Below are positions 1-9,453 of a stretch of 64,000 bases of DNA, one piece after another (position 1 is the first letter of the stretch; each line of letters opens with the position of its first letter). This DNA is from Streptomyces venezuelae (lineage in GTDB: Bacteria > Actinomycetota > Actinomycetes > Streptomycetales > Streptomycetaceae). A program made the translations under genes and the position numbers. Below the pieces are notes generated by a model. It worked only from the letters and a program-made list of their open reading frames with translations, had not been told where the DNA came from and did not search any database. The DNA lies in assembly GCF_008642275.1 (NCBI RefSeq), contig NZ_CP029189.1:7670001-7734000 (forward strand). The letters run 5' to 3'.

Positions 1-842
1 GCCCCTACCACGGCTGGACGTACCGGCTCGACGGGAGCCTGGTCGGCGCCCCGGAGGCCCGCCAGATCCCCTGCCTCGACAAGCCGAAGCTCGGCCTCTT
101 CCCGGCCCGCGTCGAGTCCTTCCTCGGCTTCGTCTTCGTCAACCTCGACCCCGGCGCCGTACCGCTGGCCGAAAGCTGTGCGGGCCTCGCGGAAGCGGTC
201 GGCCACTACGCCGGAGCCGACCTGGTGCCCATCGGCCGAGCCCGTATCCACGACCTGGCAGCCGCCGAGGTGCAGGAGGCCAACTGGAAGGTCGCGGTCG
301 ACAACTACCTGGAGGGCTACCACGTCCCGGTCGCCCACCCCGGCCTGATGCGGCTGCTCGACTACCAGGGCTACACCTGCGACATCGAGGAGTCCTACGC
401 GCTCTTCGCCTCGCCCTTGCGCGACAAGCCGTCCTCGAACTGGGCCGAGCGCCTCTACCAGCGCATCGCCGCCCCGATGCCGGGCCTCCGCGAGGCCGAC
501 CGCCGGGTCTGGCGGTACGCGGTCATCTACCCGAACACCCTCATCGACTTCTACCCCGACCACGTACTGGCCTGGACCGCGATCCCCACGGCGGTGGACC
601 GCGTGGCCGTACCCGGTGCGTTCTACACCCGCCGCGGCACCAGCTGGCGCACCCGTCTCGCCCGGCGCCTGAACATCCACATCGGCTGGATCACCAACGA
701 CGAGGACGCCGAACTCGTCGCCCGCGTGCAGAAGGGGCTCTCCACCCCCGGCTTCGAACCCGGCCCGCTGTCCCGCCGGGAGTCGGCGGTCGGCTGGTTC
801 GCCGGGCGCGTCCGGGCCGATCTGGACGACCCCGAGGGCTGA
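1..842 (+). CDS. Rieske [2Fe-2S] ring-hydroxylating oxygenase alpha subunit (5' end outside window)
   Basis: The reading frame is open from the first base and lacks its N-terminus. The visible protein (279 residues) opens with PYHGW, the second half of a Rieske CxxH motif; the first two bases fit the end of a Cys codon. The mononuclear iron site follows as a YHVPVAH segment with His at visible residues 107 and 112, preceded by the conserved NWK. In this family the Rieske cluster passes electrons to an Fe(II) site that activates O2 to hydroxylate or demethylate a substrate. It lies 186 bases upstream of, and on the same strand as, a polyamine-type ABC transporter and amine-oxidation genes. An amine or quaternary-ammonium substrate is therefore a reasonable inference, but not shown. 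No reductase gene is visible here. Confidence 0.88.
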   Translation, partial: PYHGWTYRLDGSLVGAPEARQIPCLDKPKLGLFPARVESFLGFVFVNLDPGAVPLAESCAGLAEAVGHYAGADLVPIGRARIHDLAAAEVQEANWKVAVDNYLEGYHVPVAHPGLMRLLDYQGYTCDIEESYALFASPLRDKPSSNWAERLYQRIAAPMPGLREADRRVWRYAVIYPNTLIDFYPDHVLAWTAIPTAVDRVAVPGAFYTRRGTSWRTRLARRLNIHIGWITNDEDAELVARVQKGLSTPGFEPGPLSRRESAVGWFAGRVRADLDDPEG

Positions 843-899
843 GGCCCCCGCCCCGCCACCACCGCACCCCCGCGTCACCCACACCGCACCACCGCACCG

Positions 900-927
900 C
901 ACACAACGCAACGCACACAACGCAACG
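900..927. repeat. 14-bp tandem repeat in a CA-rich spacer
   Basis: The unit CACACAACGCAACG occurs twice head to tail, inside a wider A/C-only stretch (about 850-935) between the Rieske gene and the transporter operon. It is simple-sequence DNA in a non-coding spacer. No promoter is obvious inside it. Confidence 0.8.
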
Positions 928-1028
928 CAACGCGGCGCCCCGCCCCCGCGCCCCGCCCGCCGCACGACCGAGCCCCCACGTACCGCTCGTTCCCGCCGTC
1001 CCCCTGCGGCCCCTACGGAGAGGACCCC

Positions 1029-2159
1029 ATGTCCCCCGAGGCACTCCCCCCGACCAGACGCTCGTTCCTCCGCGCCGGCACCGCCGCCGCCCTCGCCCTC
1101 ACCGCCGCCGGCTGCGGCTTCGCCACCGCCGACGACCCGGCCGGCAAGGCGATCGCGGACGCACCCATCGACGTCAAGGTCGACGGCGACCTCGTCTACT
1201 TCAACTGGGCGGACTTCGTCGACCCCACGGTCTTCGAAGGTTTCCAGAAGGAGTACGGCGTCAAGGTCGTCCAGTCGAACTACGACTCCATGGAGGGCAT
1301 GGCCGCCAAACTCAACGCCGGCAACCGCTACGACATCATCTTCCCCACCGCGAAATGGGCCGAGCGCCTCGCCGCCGGCGGACGGCTCCGCAAGATCGAC
1401 CATTCCCGGCTGCGCGGCGCCGAGGCCGTGTTCGGCGGCTACGGCTACTTCGCCGACCCCTGGTACGACCCCCGCTCGGCGCACACCGTCCCCTTCACCA
1501 TGTACAAGACGGGCATCGGCTGGCGCCGGGACCGGCTCGGCGACCTCACCGGCTCCTGGGACGACCTGTGGAACGACCAGGCCAAGGGCAAGGTCTTCGT
1601 CCTCGACGACCGCGACGAGGTGCTCGGCCTCGGCGCGCTCAAGCTCGGCCTCGGCCTCACCACCGGCGACCAGGGCGACCTCGCCCGCGTCACCGACACC
1701 CTGCGCTCGCTCCGCCCCCGCCTGCGCGGCTTCTCCAGCGACAGCTACAACAACCTCCTCAACGGCAACGCCGACATGACCCAGGCGTGGAGCGGAGACA
1801 TGGCCGCCATGCTCGCCCAGGCCGAGGACCCGTCCGTCTTCGGCTTCGAGGTCGCCCGCGAAGGCGCCCCCGTCAACTCCGACTGCTACGCGATACCCGC
1901 CAACGCGCAGCACCCCGGCACCGCGATGCTCTTCATCGACTACATGCTCCGCCCGGAGAACGTGAAGAAGAACATCGAGTACATCGGCTACCCGATGCCG
2001 GTGCGCGGCACCGAGGACACCTACGCCGCGCTCGTCGAGCCGTTCCCGCAGTGCCTGGTGACCGCCGACGACCTGGCGGCCGACCTCTTCTTCCGCAACG
2101 GCGACGCGGGGACCGAACGGGCCCGCGACGCCGCCTGGACCGACGTGAAAGCCGGCTGA
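1029..2159 (+). CDS. Spermidine/putrescine-type ABC transporter substrate-binding lipoprotein
   Basis: A 376-residue exported protein of the PotD/PotF family, which captures polyamines or related cations outside the membrane. The N-terminus has a twin-arginine-like RRSFLRA at residues 10-16 and a lipobox ending TAAGC with Cys29, so Tat export followed by lipidation is likely. The mature part opens with the VYFNWADFVDP-like strand typical of the family. A GGAGAGGA ribosome site lies just before the ATG. It is the first gene of a compact operon: the permease starts two bases after its stop. The substrate is inferred from the amine-oxidation genes downstream; opines or other amines are alternatives. 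Confidence 0.9.
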   Translation: MSPEALPPTRRSFLRAGTAAALALTAAGCGFATADDPAGKAIADAPIDVKVDGDLVYFNWADFVDPTVFEGFQKEYGVKVVQSNYDSMEGMAAKLNAGNRYDIIFPTAKWAERLAAGGRLRKIDHSRLRGAEAVFGGYGYFADPWYDPRSAHTVPFTMYKTGIGWRRDRLGDLTGSWDDLWNDQAKGKVFVLDDRDEVLGLGALKLGLGLTTGDQGDLARVTDTLRSLRPRLRGFSSDSYNNLLNGNADMTQAWSGDMAAMLAQAEDPSVFGFEVAREGAPVNSDCYAIPANAQHPGTAMLFIDYMLRPENVKKNIEYIGYPMPVRGTEDTYAALVEPFPQCLVTADDLAADLFFRNGDAGTERARDAAWTDVKAG

Positions 2160-2160
2160 C

Positions 2161-3129
2161 ATGGCGACGCGAAACAACCGCACCGGGACCGCGGTCCGGC
2201 CGCCCGACGACCCGGCCGAGCCGGCGCCGCCCCAGGACCGGACGCGCCCCGGGGCCACGCCCGGCACCCGCGCCCGGAAGCGCCAGCCCCGCCTGTGGAC
2301 CTGGCTCCTGCTCCCCGGCACCCTCTGGATGACCGGCTTCCTGGTCGTCTCCCTCCTCCTCGTCGCCACCCTCGCGCTCGGCACCACCGACCCGCTCGGC
2401 AACCCGCGCTTCGGACTGAACTTCGCCAACCTCACCGCACTGGCCGACCCGGCCTACAGCACCGTCCTGCTGCGGTCCCTCGGCTACGCGCTGATCACCT
2501 GCCTGATCTGCCTGGCCGTGGCCTACCCCGTCGCCTACGCCATCGCCCTGTGCGGGGGCCGGTTCAAGAACCTGCTGATCGCCGCGATCGTCGTTCCGTT
2601 CTTCGCCAACTACCTGGTCCGGATGTACGGCTGGTCCGTCGTCCTCTCCGACGACGGCCCGCTGCTGAAGGCCCTGCGCGCCATCGGGCTCGCCGACGAC
2701 GGCACCAAGATCCTCCAGACCGGTGTGGGAGTGATAGCCGGACTCGTCTACGGCTTCGTCGTATTCATGATCATCCCGCTGTACGCGGCGATGGAGCGCA
2801 TGGACACCTCGCTCATCGAGGCCGGCCGCGACCTCTACGGAGGCCCCCTGCGGACCTTCCTCTTCGTCACCGTCCCCGCCACCCGGCAGGGAGCGGCCGC
2901 CGGCTGCGTCCTCGTCTTCCTGCCCGCCATGGGCGACTTCGTCAGCGCCCAGCTCATGGGAGGTCCCGACCAGATCATGATCGGCAACCTGATCCAGGAC
3001 AAGTTCTTCCAGGGCCAGAACTGGCCCCTCGGCTCGGCCCTCACCATGCTGCTGATGGCGGTCCTGTTCCTCGGGATGCTCGGCTACCTGCGCCGTACCC
3101 GCAAGGACGAGGCGGAGGCCGCCCGATGA
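2161..3129 (+). CDS. ABC transporter permease, PotB type
   Basis: A 322-residue inner-membrane permease of the polyamine importer. A hydrophilic, proline-rich head of about 45 residues precedes six predicted membrane spans. The EAA-type cytoplasmic loop that docks on the ATPase is seen near residue 218 (SLIEAGRDLYGG). The start follows the binding-protein stop by one base and the stop overlaps the next start (ATGA), so translation is probably coupled. It should pair with the second permease and the ATPase as PotB/PotC/PotA. Confidence 0.92.
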   Translation: MATRNNRTGTAVRPPDDPAEPAPPQDRTRPGATPGTRARKRQPRLWTWLLLPGTLWMTGFLVVSLLLVATLALGTTDPLGNPRFGLNFANLTALADPAYSTVLLRSLGYALITCLICLAVAYPVAYAIALCGGRFKNLLIAAIVVPFFANYLVRMYGWSVVLSDDGPLLKALRAIGLADDGTKILQTGVGVIAGLVYGFVVFMIIPLYAAMERMDTSLIEAGRDLYGGPLRTFLFVTVPATRQGAAAGCVLVFLPAMGDFVSAQLMGGPDQIMIGNLIQDKFFQGQNWPLGSALTMLLMAVLFLGMLGYLRRTRKDEAEAAR

Positions 3130-4070
3130 GCACCCAGCCGCGTCCCAGCACCCAGCCGCGTCCGAGCGAGCTGCCGGCCCCGAGCCCCCGGGAGACCCCG
3201 AGCGGGCCGGAGGGCGGCGTCCCCCGGCACGGTTCGCGGACCCGGCGACGCCGTCGGCGGGGAGCCGAGCGCCGCCCCCGCTTCGCCCTCGCCGTCACCG
3301 CCCTCTTCTTCGCGCTCCTCTACCTCCCCGTGGGCGTCGTCGTCCTGTTCTCCTTCAACTCCCAGAAGTCCCTCACCGTCCTGGACGGCGTCAGCCTGCG
3401 CTGGTACACGGCCCTGCTCCACGACGAGGTACTCCTCGACTCGCTCGGCATGAGCCTGCGCGTGTCCCTGGTCGCCATGGCCGGCTCGCTCGTCCTCGGG
3501 GTGGCCCTGGCCCTGGGCCTCGTACGCAGCCGCAGCCGCCTCGGCTCCTTCGCCGGCCTGATCATGCTCGTCCCGCTGATCACCCCGGAGATCGTCACCG
3601 GCGTGGCCGCGATGCTCCTCTTCAAGGGCCTCGGCATCACCCTCTCCACCACCACCGTGATGCTCGCCGAGATCACCTTCTCCATCTCCTACGTGACGGT
3701 CATCCTGCGCTCGCGCATCGCCTCCCTCAACCCGGAGGTCGAGGAGGCCGCCATGGACCTCGGCGCCACCCGCGGACAGGCACTGCGCCTGGTGACGCTG
3801 CCCGCGCTGCTGCCCAGCATCCTGGCGTCCGCGGTGCTGATCTTCGCCCTCGTCTTCGACGACTTCGTCCTCGCCTACTTCACCACCGGCGTCGACCCGC
3901 AACCGCTGTCCGTACGCATCTACTCGGCGATCAGGTTCGGCGTGCAGCCCACCATCAACGCCGTCGGCACCCTGATGCTGGCCGGCTCCATCGGCCTCAT
4001 CCTCCTCGCACTCGCCATCCCGCGCCTCTTCGGGCGCAAAGGCGGCCTCGACCTGCTCTCCGGGAAGTGA
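3126..4070 (+). CDS. ABC transporter permease, PotC type
   Basis: A 314-residue second permease. The ATG at 3126 overlaps the previous stop as ATGA and is preferred over much longer upstream frames that cross the first permease in another frame. About 55 residues of Pro/Arg-rich cytoplasmic head precede six membrane spans. The EAA loop is EVEEAAMDLGATRGQAL near residue 205. The head contains a duplicated STQPRP segment made by an 18-bp DNA repeat. It works with the PotB-type partner, the ATPase and the binding lipoprotein. Confidence 0.92.
   Translation: MSTQPRPSTQPRPSELPAPSPRETPSGPEGGVPRHGSRTRRRRRRGAERRPRFALAVTALFFALLYLPVGVVVLFSFNSQKSLTVLDGVSLRWYTALLHDEVLLDSLGMSLRVSLVAMAGSLVLGVALALGLVRSRSRLGSFAGLIMLVPLITPEIVTGVAAMLLFKGLGITLSTTTVMLAEITFSISYVTVILRSRIASLNPEVEEAAMDLGATRGQALRLVTLPALLPSILASAVLIFALVFDDFVLAYFTTGVDPQPLSVRIYSAIRFGVQPTINAVGTLMLAGSIGLILLALAIPRLFGRKGGLDLLSGK
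3129..3164 (+). repeat. 18-bp tandem duplication within the permease head
   Basis: Two copies of an 18-bp unit differing only at the last base, giving the peptide duplication STQPRP-STQPRP directly after the start codon. It is in frame and lies in a disordered, non-conserved region, so it is likely neutral. Confidence 0.85.
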
Positions 4071-4075
4071 CACCC

Positions 4076-5227
4076 ATGCCCGCGACACCCGAGCACCCGA
4101 CCCCCACCCCGACGCCCAAGACCCAGACCCCCATGACCCCGACGCCCATCCACCCGACCCCCGCGGTCCGGCTCGACCACGTCAGCAAGCAGTACCCCGC
4201 CGCGGGCGGCACCTACGCGGTGCGCGACGTCGAACTCGACATCGCCCCCGGCGAGTTCTTCTCCCTCCTCGGCCCCTCCGGCTGCGGCAAGACCAGCCTC
4301 CTGCGGATGATCGGCGGCTTCTCCGACCCCACCACGGGCAGCGTCCTGCTCGACGGCCAGGACGTCACCGGCCTGCCGCCCGACAAGCGCAACGTCAACA
4401 CCGTCTTCCAGAGCTACGCCCTCTTCGACCACCTCTCCCTCGCCGACAACGTGGCCTTCGGCCTCAAGCGCAAGGGCGTCGGCCGCGCCGAGATCCGCGA
4501 ACGGGTCTCGGAGATGCTCGACCTCGTCCAGCTCGGCCACCTCGCGAACCGCAAGCCCGCCACCCTCTCCGGAGGCCAGAAGCAGCGCGTCGCCCTCGCC
4601 CGCGCCCTCGTCAACCGGCCCCAGGTCCTGCTCCTCGACGAACCGCTGGCCGCCCTCGACCTCAAACTGCGCCGCCACATGCAGGTCGAGCTCAAGCAGA
4701 TCCAGCGCGAGGTCGGCATCACCTTCGTCTTCGTCACCCACGACCAGGACGAGGCCCTGACCATGTCCGACCGCCTCGCCGTCATGAACGAGGGCCGCGT
4801 CGAGCAGTGCGGCACGCCCGAGGACGTCTACGAGCGCCCCACCAGCAGCTTCACCGCCTCCTTCATGGGCACCTCCAACCTGGTCCCCGGCACCTACCGC
4901 GCCGGCCGGGTCGTTCTCGACGACGGCCCCGAACTGCCCGTCGGACCGCGTCCGTCCGTCCCCGAGGGCAGCCGGGTGAACCTGTCGATCCGCCCCGAGA
5001 AGATCTGGCTGTCCGACCTGGAGCCGGACATGGCCCGCGCCGCGGGCGTCGTCCGCGAGACCGTCTACTGCGGCCCGACCACCACGTACCTCATCGAACT
5101 GGCCCCCGGCGTCACGGTGTCCGTACTGGAGCAGAACACGGTCCGCTCCCGCAGGGAGGACCGCTGGAGCGGCGGCGAGCGCGTCGAGATCGGCTGGAAG
5201 CCCGAACACTGCCTCGTCCTGGACTGA
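4076..5227 (+). CDS. Polyamine ABC transporter ATP-binding protein, PotA type
   Basis: A 383-residue ATPase. Walker A GPSGCGKTS is at residues 66-74, the signature LSGGQKQR near 164, Walker B VLLLDEP near 184 and the switch His of VTHD near 222. A C-terminal TOBE-like regulatory region follows. ATG 4076 is chosen because the GGGAAG at 4062-4067 is correctly spaced for it; a GTG at 4067 would sit on top of that site. The first 30 residues are a Pro/Thr repeat tail unusual for the family. It energises import by the two upstream permeases. Confidence 0.93.
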   Translation: MPATPEHPTPTPTPKTQTPMTPTPIHPTPAVRLDHVSKQYPAAGGTYAVRDVELDIAPGEFFSLLGPSGCGKTSLLRMIGGFSDPTTGSVLLDGQDVTGLPPDKRNVNTVFQSYALFDHLSLADNVAFGLKRKGVGRAEIRERVSEMLDLVQLGHLANRKPATLSGGQKQRVALARALVNRPQVLLLDEPLAALDLKLRRHMQVELKQIQREVGITFVFVTHDQDEALTMSDRLAVMNEGRVEQCGTPEDVYERPTSSFTASFMGTSNLVPGTYRAGRVVLDDGPELPVGPRPSVPEGSRVNLSIRPEKIWLSDLEPDMARAAGVVRETVYCGPTTTYLIELAPGVTVSVLEQNTVRSRREDRWSGGERVEIGWKPEHCLVLD

Positions 5228-5252
5228 AGCCGCCCCGACCGAAGGACACCCC

Positions 5253-6569
5253 ATGAACCACGACGTCATCGTGCTCGGCGCCGGCCTGGCCGGCCTCGCC
5301 GCGGCACGCGACCTCGCCGCCGGCGGAGCCGACGTCCTCGTCGTCGAGGCCCGGGACCGGGTCGGCGGGCGCGTCGAGCAGACCGGACTCCCCGACGGCC
5401 GGCTGGTCCAGCTCGGCGGCGAGGTCGTCGGCCGCGCCCACACCGCCTACCTGGCCCTCGCGGCCGAACTCGGCCTCACCCTGGTCCCGAGCTACGTCGC
5501 CGAGCCCGGCGCCCTCACCCGCGCCACGCCCGAAGGGGTTTCCGCCGGAGATCCGCCCCACTGGTTCGGCCCCGGCGACGACGCCTGCCACCAGAAGGTC
5601 ACCGCCGCCTACTGCGCCCTCGCACGGACCGTGGACCCGGCCGACCCCTGGTCCCACCCCGACGCGACGGCCCTCGACCGGTCCTCCGTCGGCGACTGGC
5701 TGCGCGCCGAGGGCGCCACCCCTGCCGTCGTTCGCCTCTGGGAGATCGGCCAGCTCGCCCTCGCCGACGGATCGTACGAGCGTACGTCCCTGCTCGCCGC
5801 CCTGCGCAAGCACGCCTCCGTCCCCGGCGCCGAGGCCTACGACTACGAGGCGTGGGAGGGCCTGCGGGTCGCCGAGGGCTCCGCCACGGTGGCCCTGCGC
5901 ATGGCCGCGGCCCTCGGCGGACGTGTCCGCACCGGCGCGCCCGTCGAGGCCGTCACGGTCCGCCGGACCGGCCCCTGCTCCGTACGGCTGGCCGGCGGCG
6001 AGACCCTCACCGCCGGCGCCGTCGTCAGCGCCCTGCCCGTCGGCCCGCTCCGCCAGGTCTGCCTCACGGGCGTCTCCGACGGGCGGATCGCCTCCCTGCA
6101 CCGCCAGCGCCAGGCTCTCGCGGCGAAGTTCGTCGCCGCCTACGACCGGCCGTTCTGGCGGGACCTCGGCCAGAGCGGCCTCTCCGAATGCGAAGGGGTC
6201 CTCGGCAGCACCTGGCCGCAGAGCGACGGCATCCTCTCCGCCCTCGTGCCACCCGAGCGGCTCGGTGTCCTGCTGGGCGCACCCGCACCGCTGCGCACCC
6301 GTGAACTCCTCGCCGACATCGCCCGCCTCTACGGCGACGAGGCGTACCGGCCGCTCGCCACCTACGTCCGGACGTGGGGCACCGACCCGTGGACCCAGGG
6401 GTACGTCACCCAGTGGACCCCCGGCGACGTCATGGCCGTCGGCCCCCTCCACGGCACCCACGAACCACCCTTCTACGTCTGCGGATCCGACCAGTGGGTG
6501 GCCGGCTACATGGAAGGTGCGGTACGCACCGGACGCGCCGCAGCCGGGGAGGTGCTGCGCCGTGGCTGA
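5253..6569 (+). CDS. Flavin-containing amine oxidase (putrescine/monoamine oxidase-like)
   Basis: A 438-residue FAD enzyme. The dinucleotide motif GAGLAG is at residues 9-14, followed by the acidic strand end VVEARDRVGGR. A C-terminal FAD-closing segment (CGSDQWVAGYMEGAV) sits near residues 410-425, as in monoamine and putrescine oxidases. Such enzymes oxidise an amine to an aldehyde, ammonia and H2O2. An AAGGA ribosome site precedes the ATG. The gene lies 25 bases after the transporter ATPase and overlaps the aldehyde dehydrogenase by 8 bases, giving an import, oxidation and aldehyde-clearance order. Confidence 0.88.
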   Translation: MNHDVIVLGAGLAGLAAARDLAAGGADVLVVEARDRVGGRVEQTGLPDGRLVQLGGEVVGRAHTAYLALAAELGLTLVPSYVAEPGALTRATPEGVSAGDPPHWFGPGDDACHQKVTAAYCALARTVDPADPWSHPDATALDRSSVGDWLRAEGATPAVVRLWEIGQLALADGSYERTSLLAALRKHASVPGAEAYDYEAWEGLRVAEGSATVALRMAAALGGRVRTGAPVEAVTVRRTGPCSVRLAGGETLTAGAVVSALPVGPLRQVCLTGVSDGRIASLHRQRQALAAKFVAAYDRPFWRDLGQSGLSECEGVLGSTWPQSDGILSALVPPERLGVLLGAPAPLRTRELLADIARLYGDEAYRPLATYVRTWGTDPWTQGYVTQWTPGDVMAVGPLHGTHEPPFYVCGSDQWVAGYMEGAVRTGRAAAGEVLRRG

Positions 6570-7980
6570 ACCGGTGCTCAACCACGTGGCGGGCGTGGAC
6601 CGGCCCGCCGCCGCAGGCGAGACCATGGAACTGGTCGACCCCGCCACCGGCCGGGTACGCGGCCACGCCCCGCTCTCGCGCCGGGCCGACACGGACGCCG
6701 CCTGCGCGGCCGCCGCAGCCGCGTACGCGCACTGGTCGACGACCACACCGGCGGTCCGCCAGCGCGCCCTGCTCGGCATCGCCGACGCCGTCGAGCAGCA
6801 CGCGGAGGCCTTCGTGGCCGCCGAGGCCGGCGACACCGGCAAGCCGCCCCGGCAGTTCCGGACCGAGGAACTGCCGGCGATCGTCGACAGCCTCCGCTTC
6901 TTCGCGGGAGCCGCGCGCAACCTGCCGGGCCTCGCGGCTGCGGAGTACACCGAAGGCCGCACCTCCCTCCTGCGGCGCGAACCGGTCGGGGTCTGCGCCC
7001 AGATCACCCCGTGGAACTACCCGCTGATGATGGCGGTGTGGAAGATCGCCCCGGCCGTCGCCGCGGGCAACACGACCGTGCTCAAGCCCGCCGACACCAC
7101 CCCCTCGTCCACCGCGCTGCTGGCCCGCGTCGCCGCCGAGCACCTGCCGCCGGGTGTGCTCAACGTGGTCTGCGGCGACCGCGACACCGGCCGCGCCCTC
7201 ACCGCCCACCCCAAGGTCGCCCTCGTCGCGGTGACGGGAAGCGTGCGCGCCGGCCGGGAGATCGCCGCCGCCGCGGCCGCCGACCTCAAACGGGTCCACC
7301 TGGAGCTCGGGGGAAACGCCCCGGTGCTCGTCCACGACGACGTGGACGTCGACGCGACCGCGGCCGCGCTCGCCGCGGTCGCCTACTACAACGCGGGCCA
7401 GGACTGCACCGCGCCCACCCGGCTGCTGGTCCACCAGCGGGTGCACGACGCGTTCCTCGCGGCCTTCGCGGCCGAGGCGGGCAGACTGCGCGCGGGTGCC
7501 CCGGACGAGCCGGACGCCGATTTCGGCCCGCTGAACAACGCGGCCCAGCTGGCCTCCGTACGGTCCCTGCTCGACCGGCTGCCGCGCCGCGCCGACCTCG
7601 TCACCGGCGGGTCCCGCCTCGCACGGCCCGGCTTCTTCCACGAACCCACCGTCGTCGCCGGGGTGCACCAGGGCGACGAGATCGTGCAGGAGGAGATCTT
7701 CGGCCCCGTCGTGACCGTGCAGCCCTTCGCGGACGAGGCGCAGGCCCTGCGCCTGGCCAACGACGTCCGCCACGGCCTCGCCGCCAGTGTGTGGACGAGG
7801 GACCACGACCGCGCCATGCGCGCGACCCGGGCCCTGCACGCCGGAATCGTCTGGGTGAACACCCACGGCACCACCGTTTCCGAGATGCCCCACGGCGGGG
7901 TCAAGCACTCGGGGTACGGCAGTGACCTCTCGATGGCCGGCCTGCTCGACTACACGCAGGTCAAGCACGTCATGCTGTGA
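6562..7980 (+). CDS. Aldehyde dehydrogenase (4-aminobutyraldehyde/betaine aldehyde type)
   Basis: A 472-residue NAD(P)-dependent aldehyde dehydrogenase. The general-base Glu248 lies in LELGGN, and the nucleophile Cys282 in GQDCTAPTR, 34 residues later as expected. The cofactor-site motif PWNYPLMM lies near residue 150. The GTG at 6562 is chosen because GGGAGG lies 9 bases upstream; it overlaps the amine-oxidase stop by 8 bases. The likely role is oxidation of the aminoaldehyde made by the upstream oxidase, for example 4-aminobutyraldehyde to GABA. Substrate specificity cannot be read from sequence alone. Its stop overlaps the convergent neighbour by 11 bases. Confidence 0.9.
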   Translation: MAEPVLNHVAGVDRPAAAGETMELVDPATGRVRGHAPLSRRADTDAACAAAAAAYAHWSTTTPAVRQRALLGIADAVEQHAEAFVAAEAGDTGKPPRQFRTEELPAIVDSLRFFAGAARNLPGLAAAEYTEGRTSLLRREPVGVCAQITPWNYPLMMAVWKIAPAVAAGNTTVLKPADTTPSSTALLARVAAEHLPPGVLNVVCGDRDTGRALTAHPKVALVAVTGSVRAGREIAAAAAADLKRVHLELGGNAPVLVHDDVDVDATAAALAAVAYYNAGQDCTAPTRLLVHQRVHDAFLAAFAAEAGRLRAGAPDEPDADFGPLNNAAQLASVRSLLDRLPRRADLVTGGSRLARPGFFHEPTVVAGVHQGDEIVQEEIFGPVVTVQPFADEAQALRLANDVRHGLAASVWTRDHDRAMRATRALHAGIVWVNTHGTTVSEMPHGGVKHSGYGSDLSMAGLLDYTQVKHVML

Positions 7981-9385
7981 GCCCGCCCGGGCCGTCCGCG
8001 GCGTCCGGCGGGTCCGGTACGGCGGCCGACACCTCGGACAGCAGCTCGGGCAGCGTGCCCGGGTAGCGCCAGAGCCGGGGGTGGAACGCGGCCCACCGTT
8101 CGGCGGGCACGCCGCCGGCGGACCAGCGGGCCAGCAGCGCGGCCGTGTGCACGTGCAGGGCCGCGCGGCCGCTCCAGGCGGCGTGCTGGACCGAGTGCCA
8201 GCCGGAACCCTGTCCGACCCAGGAGGTCAGCACGTCCGCCGGCCGCATCAGCCGCACCGCCTCGGACGCCGGCAGCTGCCCGCGTTCGATGACCGCGGAG
8301 AGGTGGTCGAGGGTGGCGGCGGCCGGGTCCTCGCGGGTGTCGAAGGCGACGCGCAGGGTCCGCAGGGCCCGGCGGGCCGACTCGGCGCCGTCCCCGAACG
8401 GTCCGGTGTCGCCGGGCGGCCTCCACTCGGGCACCCAGGCGGACGGCGGCGGCCGGTACGCCGTGCGGGGCGCCGGCCCGCGCGCCGGCGGCGGCAGCGG
8501 GCGGCCGGGCCGGGGCGGCTGCCCGGTGCGCAGGACGACCGCCACCTCCGGCGGGCAGTCGGGCCGCAGGAGCAGTGCCTCCACGGCCGTGCGCGGCAGC
8601 CGGCGGCCGAGCCGGGCCGCCGCGACCAGCGCCCAGTCGATCCGGTAGGGCTCGGCGAGGACCCGCTCCATCGCGCGGCGGACCCGCCAGGGAGCGAGGT
8701 CACTGCGGTGAGCGGCCCGCAGGGCCGTCAGCAGTGCGCCGGTGCCCAGGTGGCGTTCGCCGGCCGTGTCGAGGTAGGGCTGCGGATCCGCCTGGGCGCA
8801 GGCCGCGACGACGTCGGCGTCGACGGGATCCTCGTGGCCGGGCAGGGCGGCCACCACCTCGCGCACCCGGGCCGTTCCACCGTGGGCGCGTACGGTCGCC
8901 CAGGCGGTGGCGCGGGTGGTCGCCGGGTGCTCGCCGCGGCCTTCGACGAGCGCGGCCGCCGCGAGGTCCGGGTCCCCCGACAGGAGCGCGCGGTGGTGGT
9001 GGCGCCGCTGGTAACCGCGTCCCAGGGCGGTGGCCGCCGGGTTCCGCAGCCGCAGCAGGCGCGAGGTCTCGTAGTCGAGCTGGTGGTTGTTCCGCAGTGC
9101 GGTGTCGACCACGGGGACGTCCAGCGCGAGCAGGGACCGCTGGGTGTCATGGCCGCGGACGGCGCCCGCGAGGGCGGCCTGCAGCCGGGCGCCGCCCAGG
9201 TTCAGGACGGCCTCGGTGACGGGGGTGGGCGGGTCGAACCCCATGTGGAACAGGGCGGGGTCGACGCCGAGCCAGGCCTGAAGGGCGGCGGGGCGCTGGT
9301 GGTAGGGGAGCAGGGCCGCCAGGCAGGTGAGGTGGAAGCGCACCGTCGACCGGTCGGTCTGCGAGAGTCCGACCGTCGCGGTCAC
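7970..9385 (-). CDS. Conserved hypothetical protein, helical-repeat-like
   Basis: A 471-residue cytoplasmic protein that I do not recognise. It is rich in Ala, Leu and Arg and contains successive helix pairs reminiscent of HEAT-type scaffolds. A Pro-rich linker (PPRPGRPLPPPARGPAPR) lies near residues 295-315. There is no signal peptide, membrane span or catalytic motif. The GTG start is supported by an AAGGGGG site 7 bases upstream. The 3' end overlaps the aldehyde dehydrogenase stop by 11 bases, so the two genes converge. Codon use is typical of the window. Confidence 0.8.
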   Translation of the reverse strand: MTATVGLSQTDRSTVRFHLTCLAALLPYHQRPAALQAWLGVDPALFHMGFDPPTPVTEAVLNLGGARLQAALAGAVRGHDTQRSLLALDVPVVDTALRNNHQLDYETSRLLRLRNPAATALGRGYQRRHHHRALLSGDPDLAAAALVEGRGEHPATTRATAWATVRAHGGTARVREVVAALPGHEDPVDADVVAACAQADPQPYLDTAGERHLGTGALLTALRAAHRSDLAPWRVRRAMERVLAEPYRIDWALVAAARLGRRLPRTAVEALLLRPDCPPEVAVVLRTGQPPRPGRPLPPPARGPAPRTAYRPPPSAWVPEWRPPGDTGPFGDGAESARRALRTLRVAFDTREDPAAATLDHLSAVIERGQLPASEAVRLMRPADVLTSWVGQGSGWHSVQHAAWSGRAALHVHTAALLARWSAGGVPAERWAAFHPRLWRYPGTLPELLSEVSAAVPDPPDAADGPGGLTA

Positions 9386-9453
9386 TGCTTGCCCCCTTCA
9401 TCGTCTGCGGCGCCGCCCCCGGCCGGTGCCCGCACCCTAACAAGATCAGCCGA

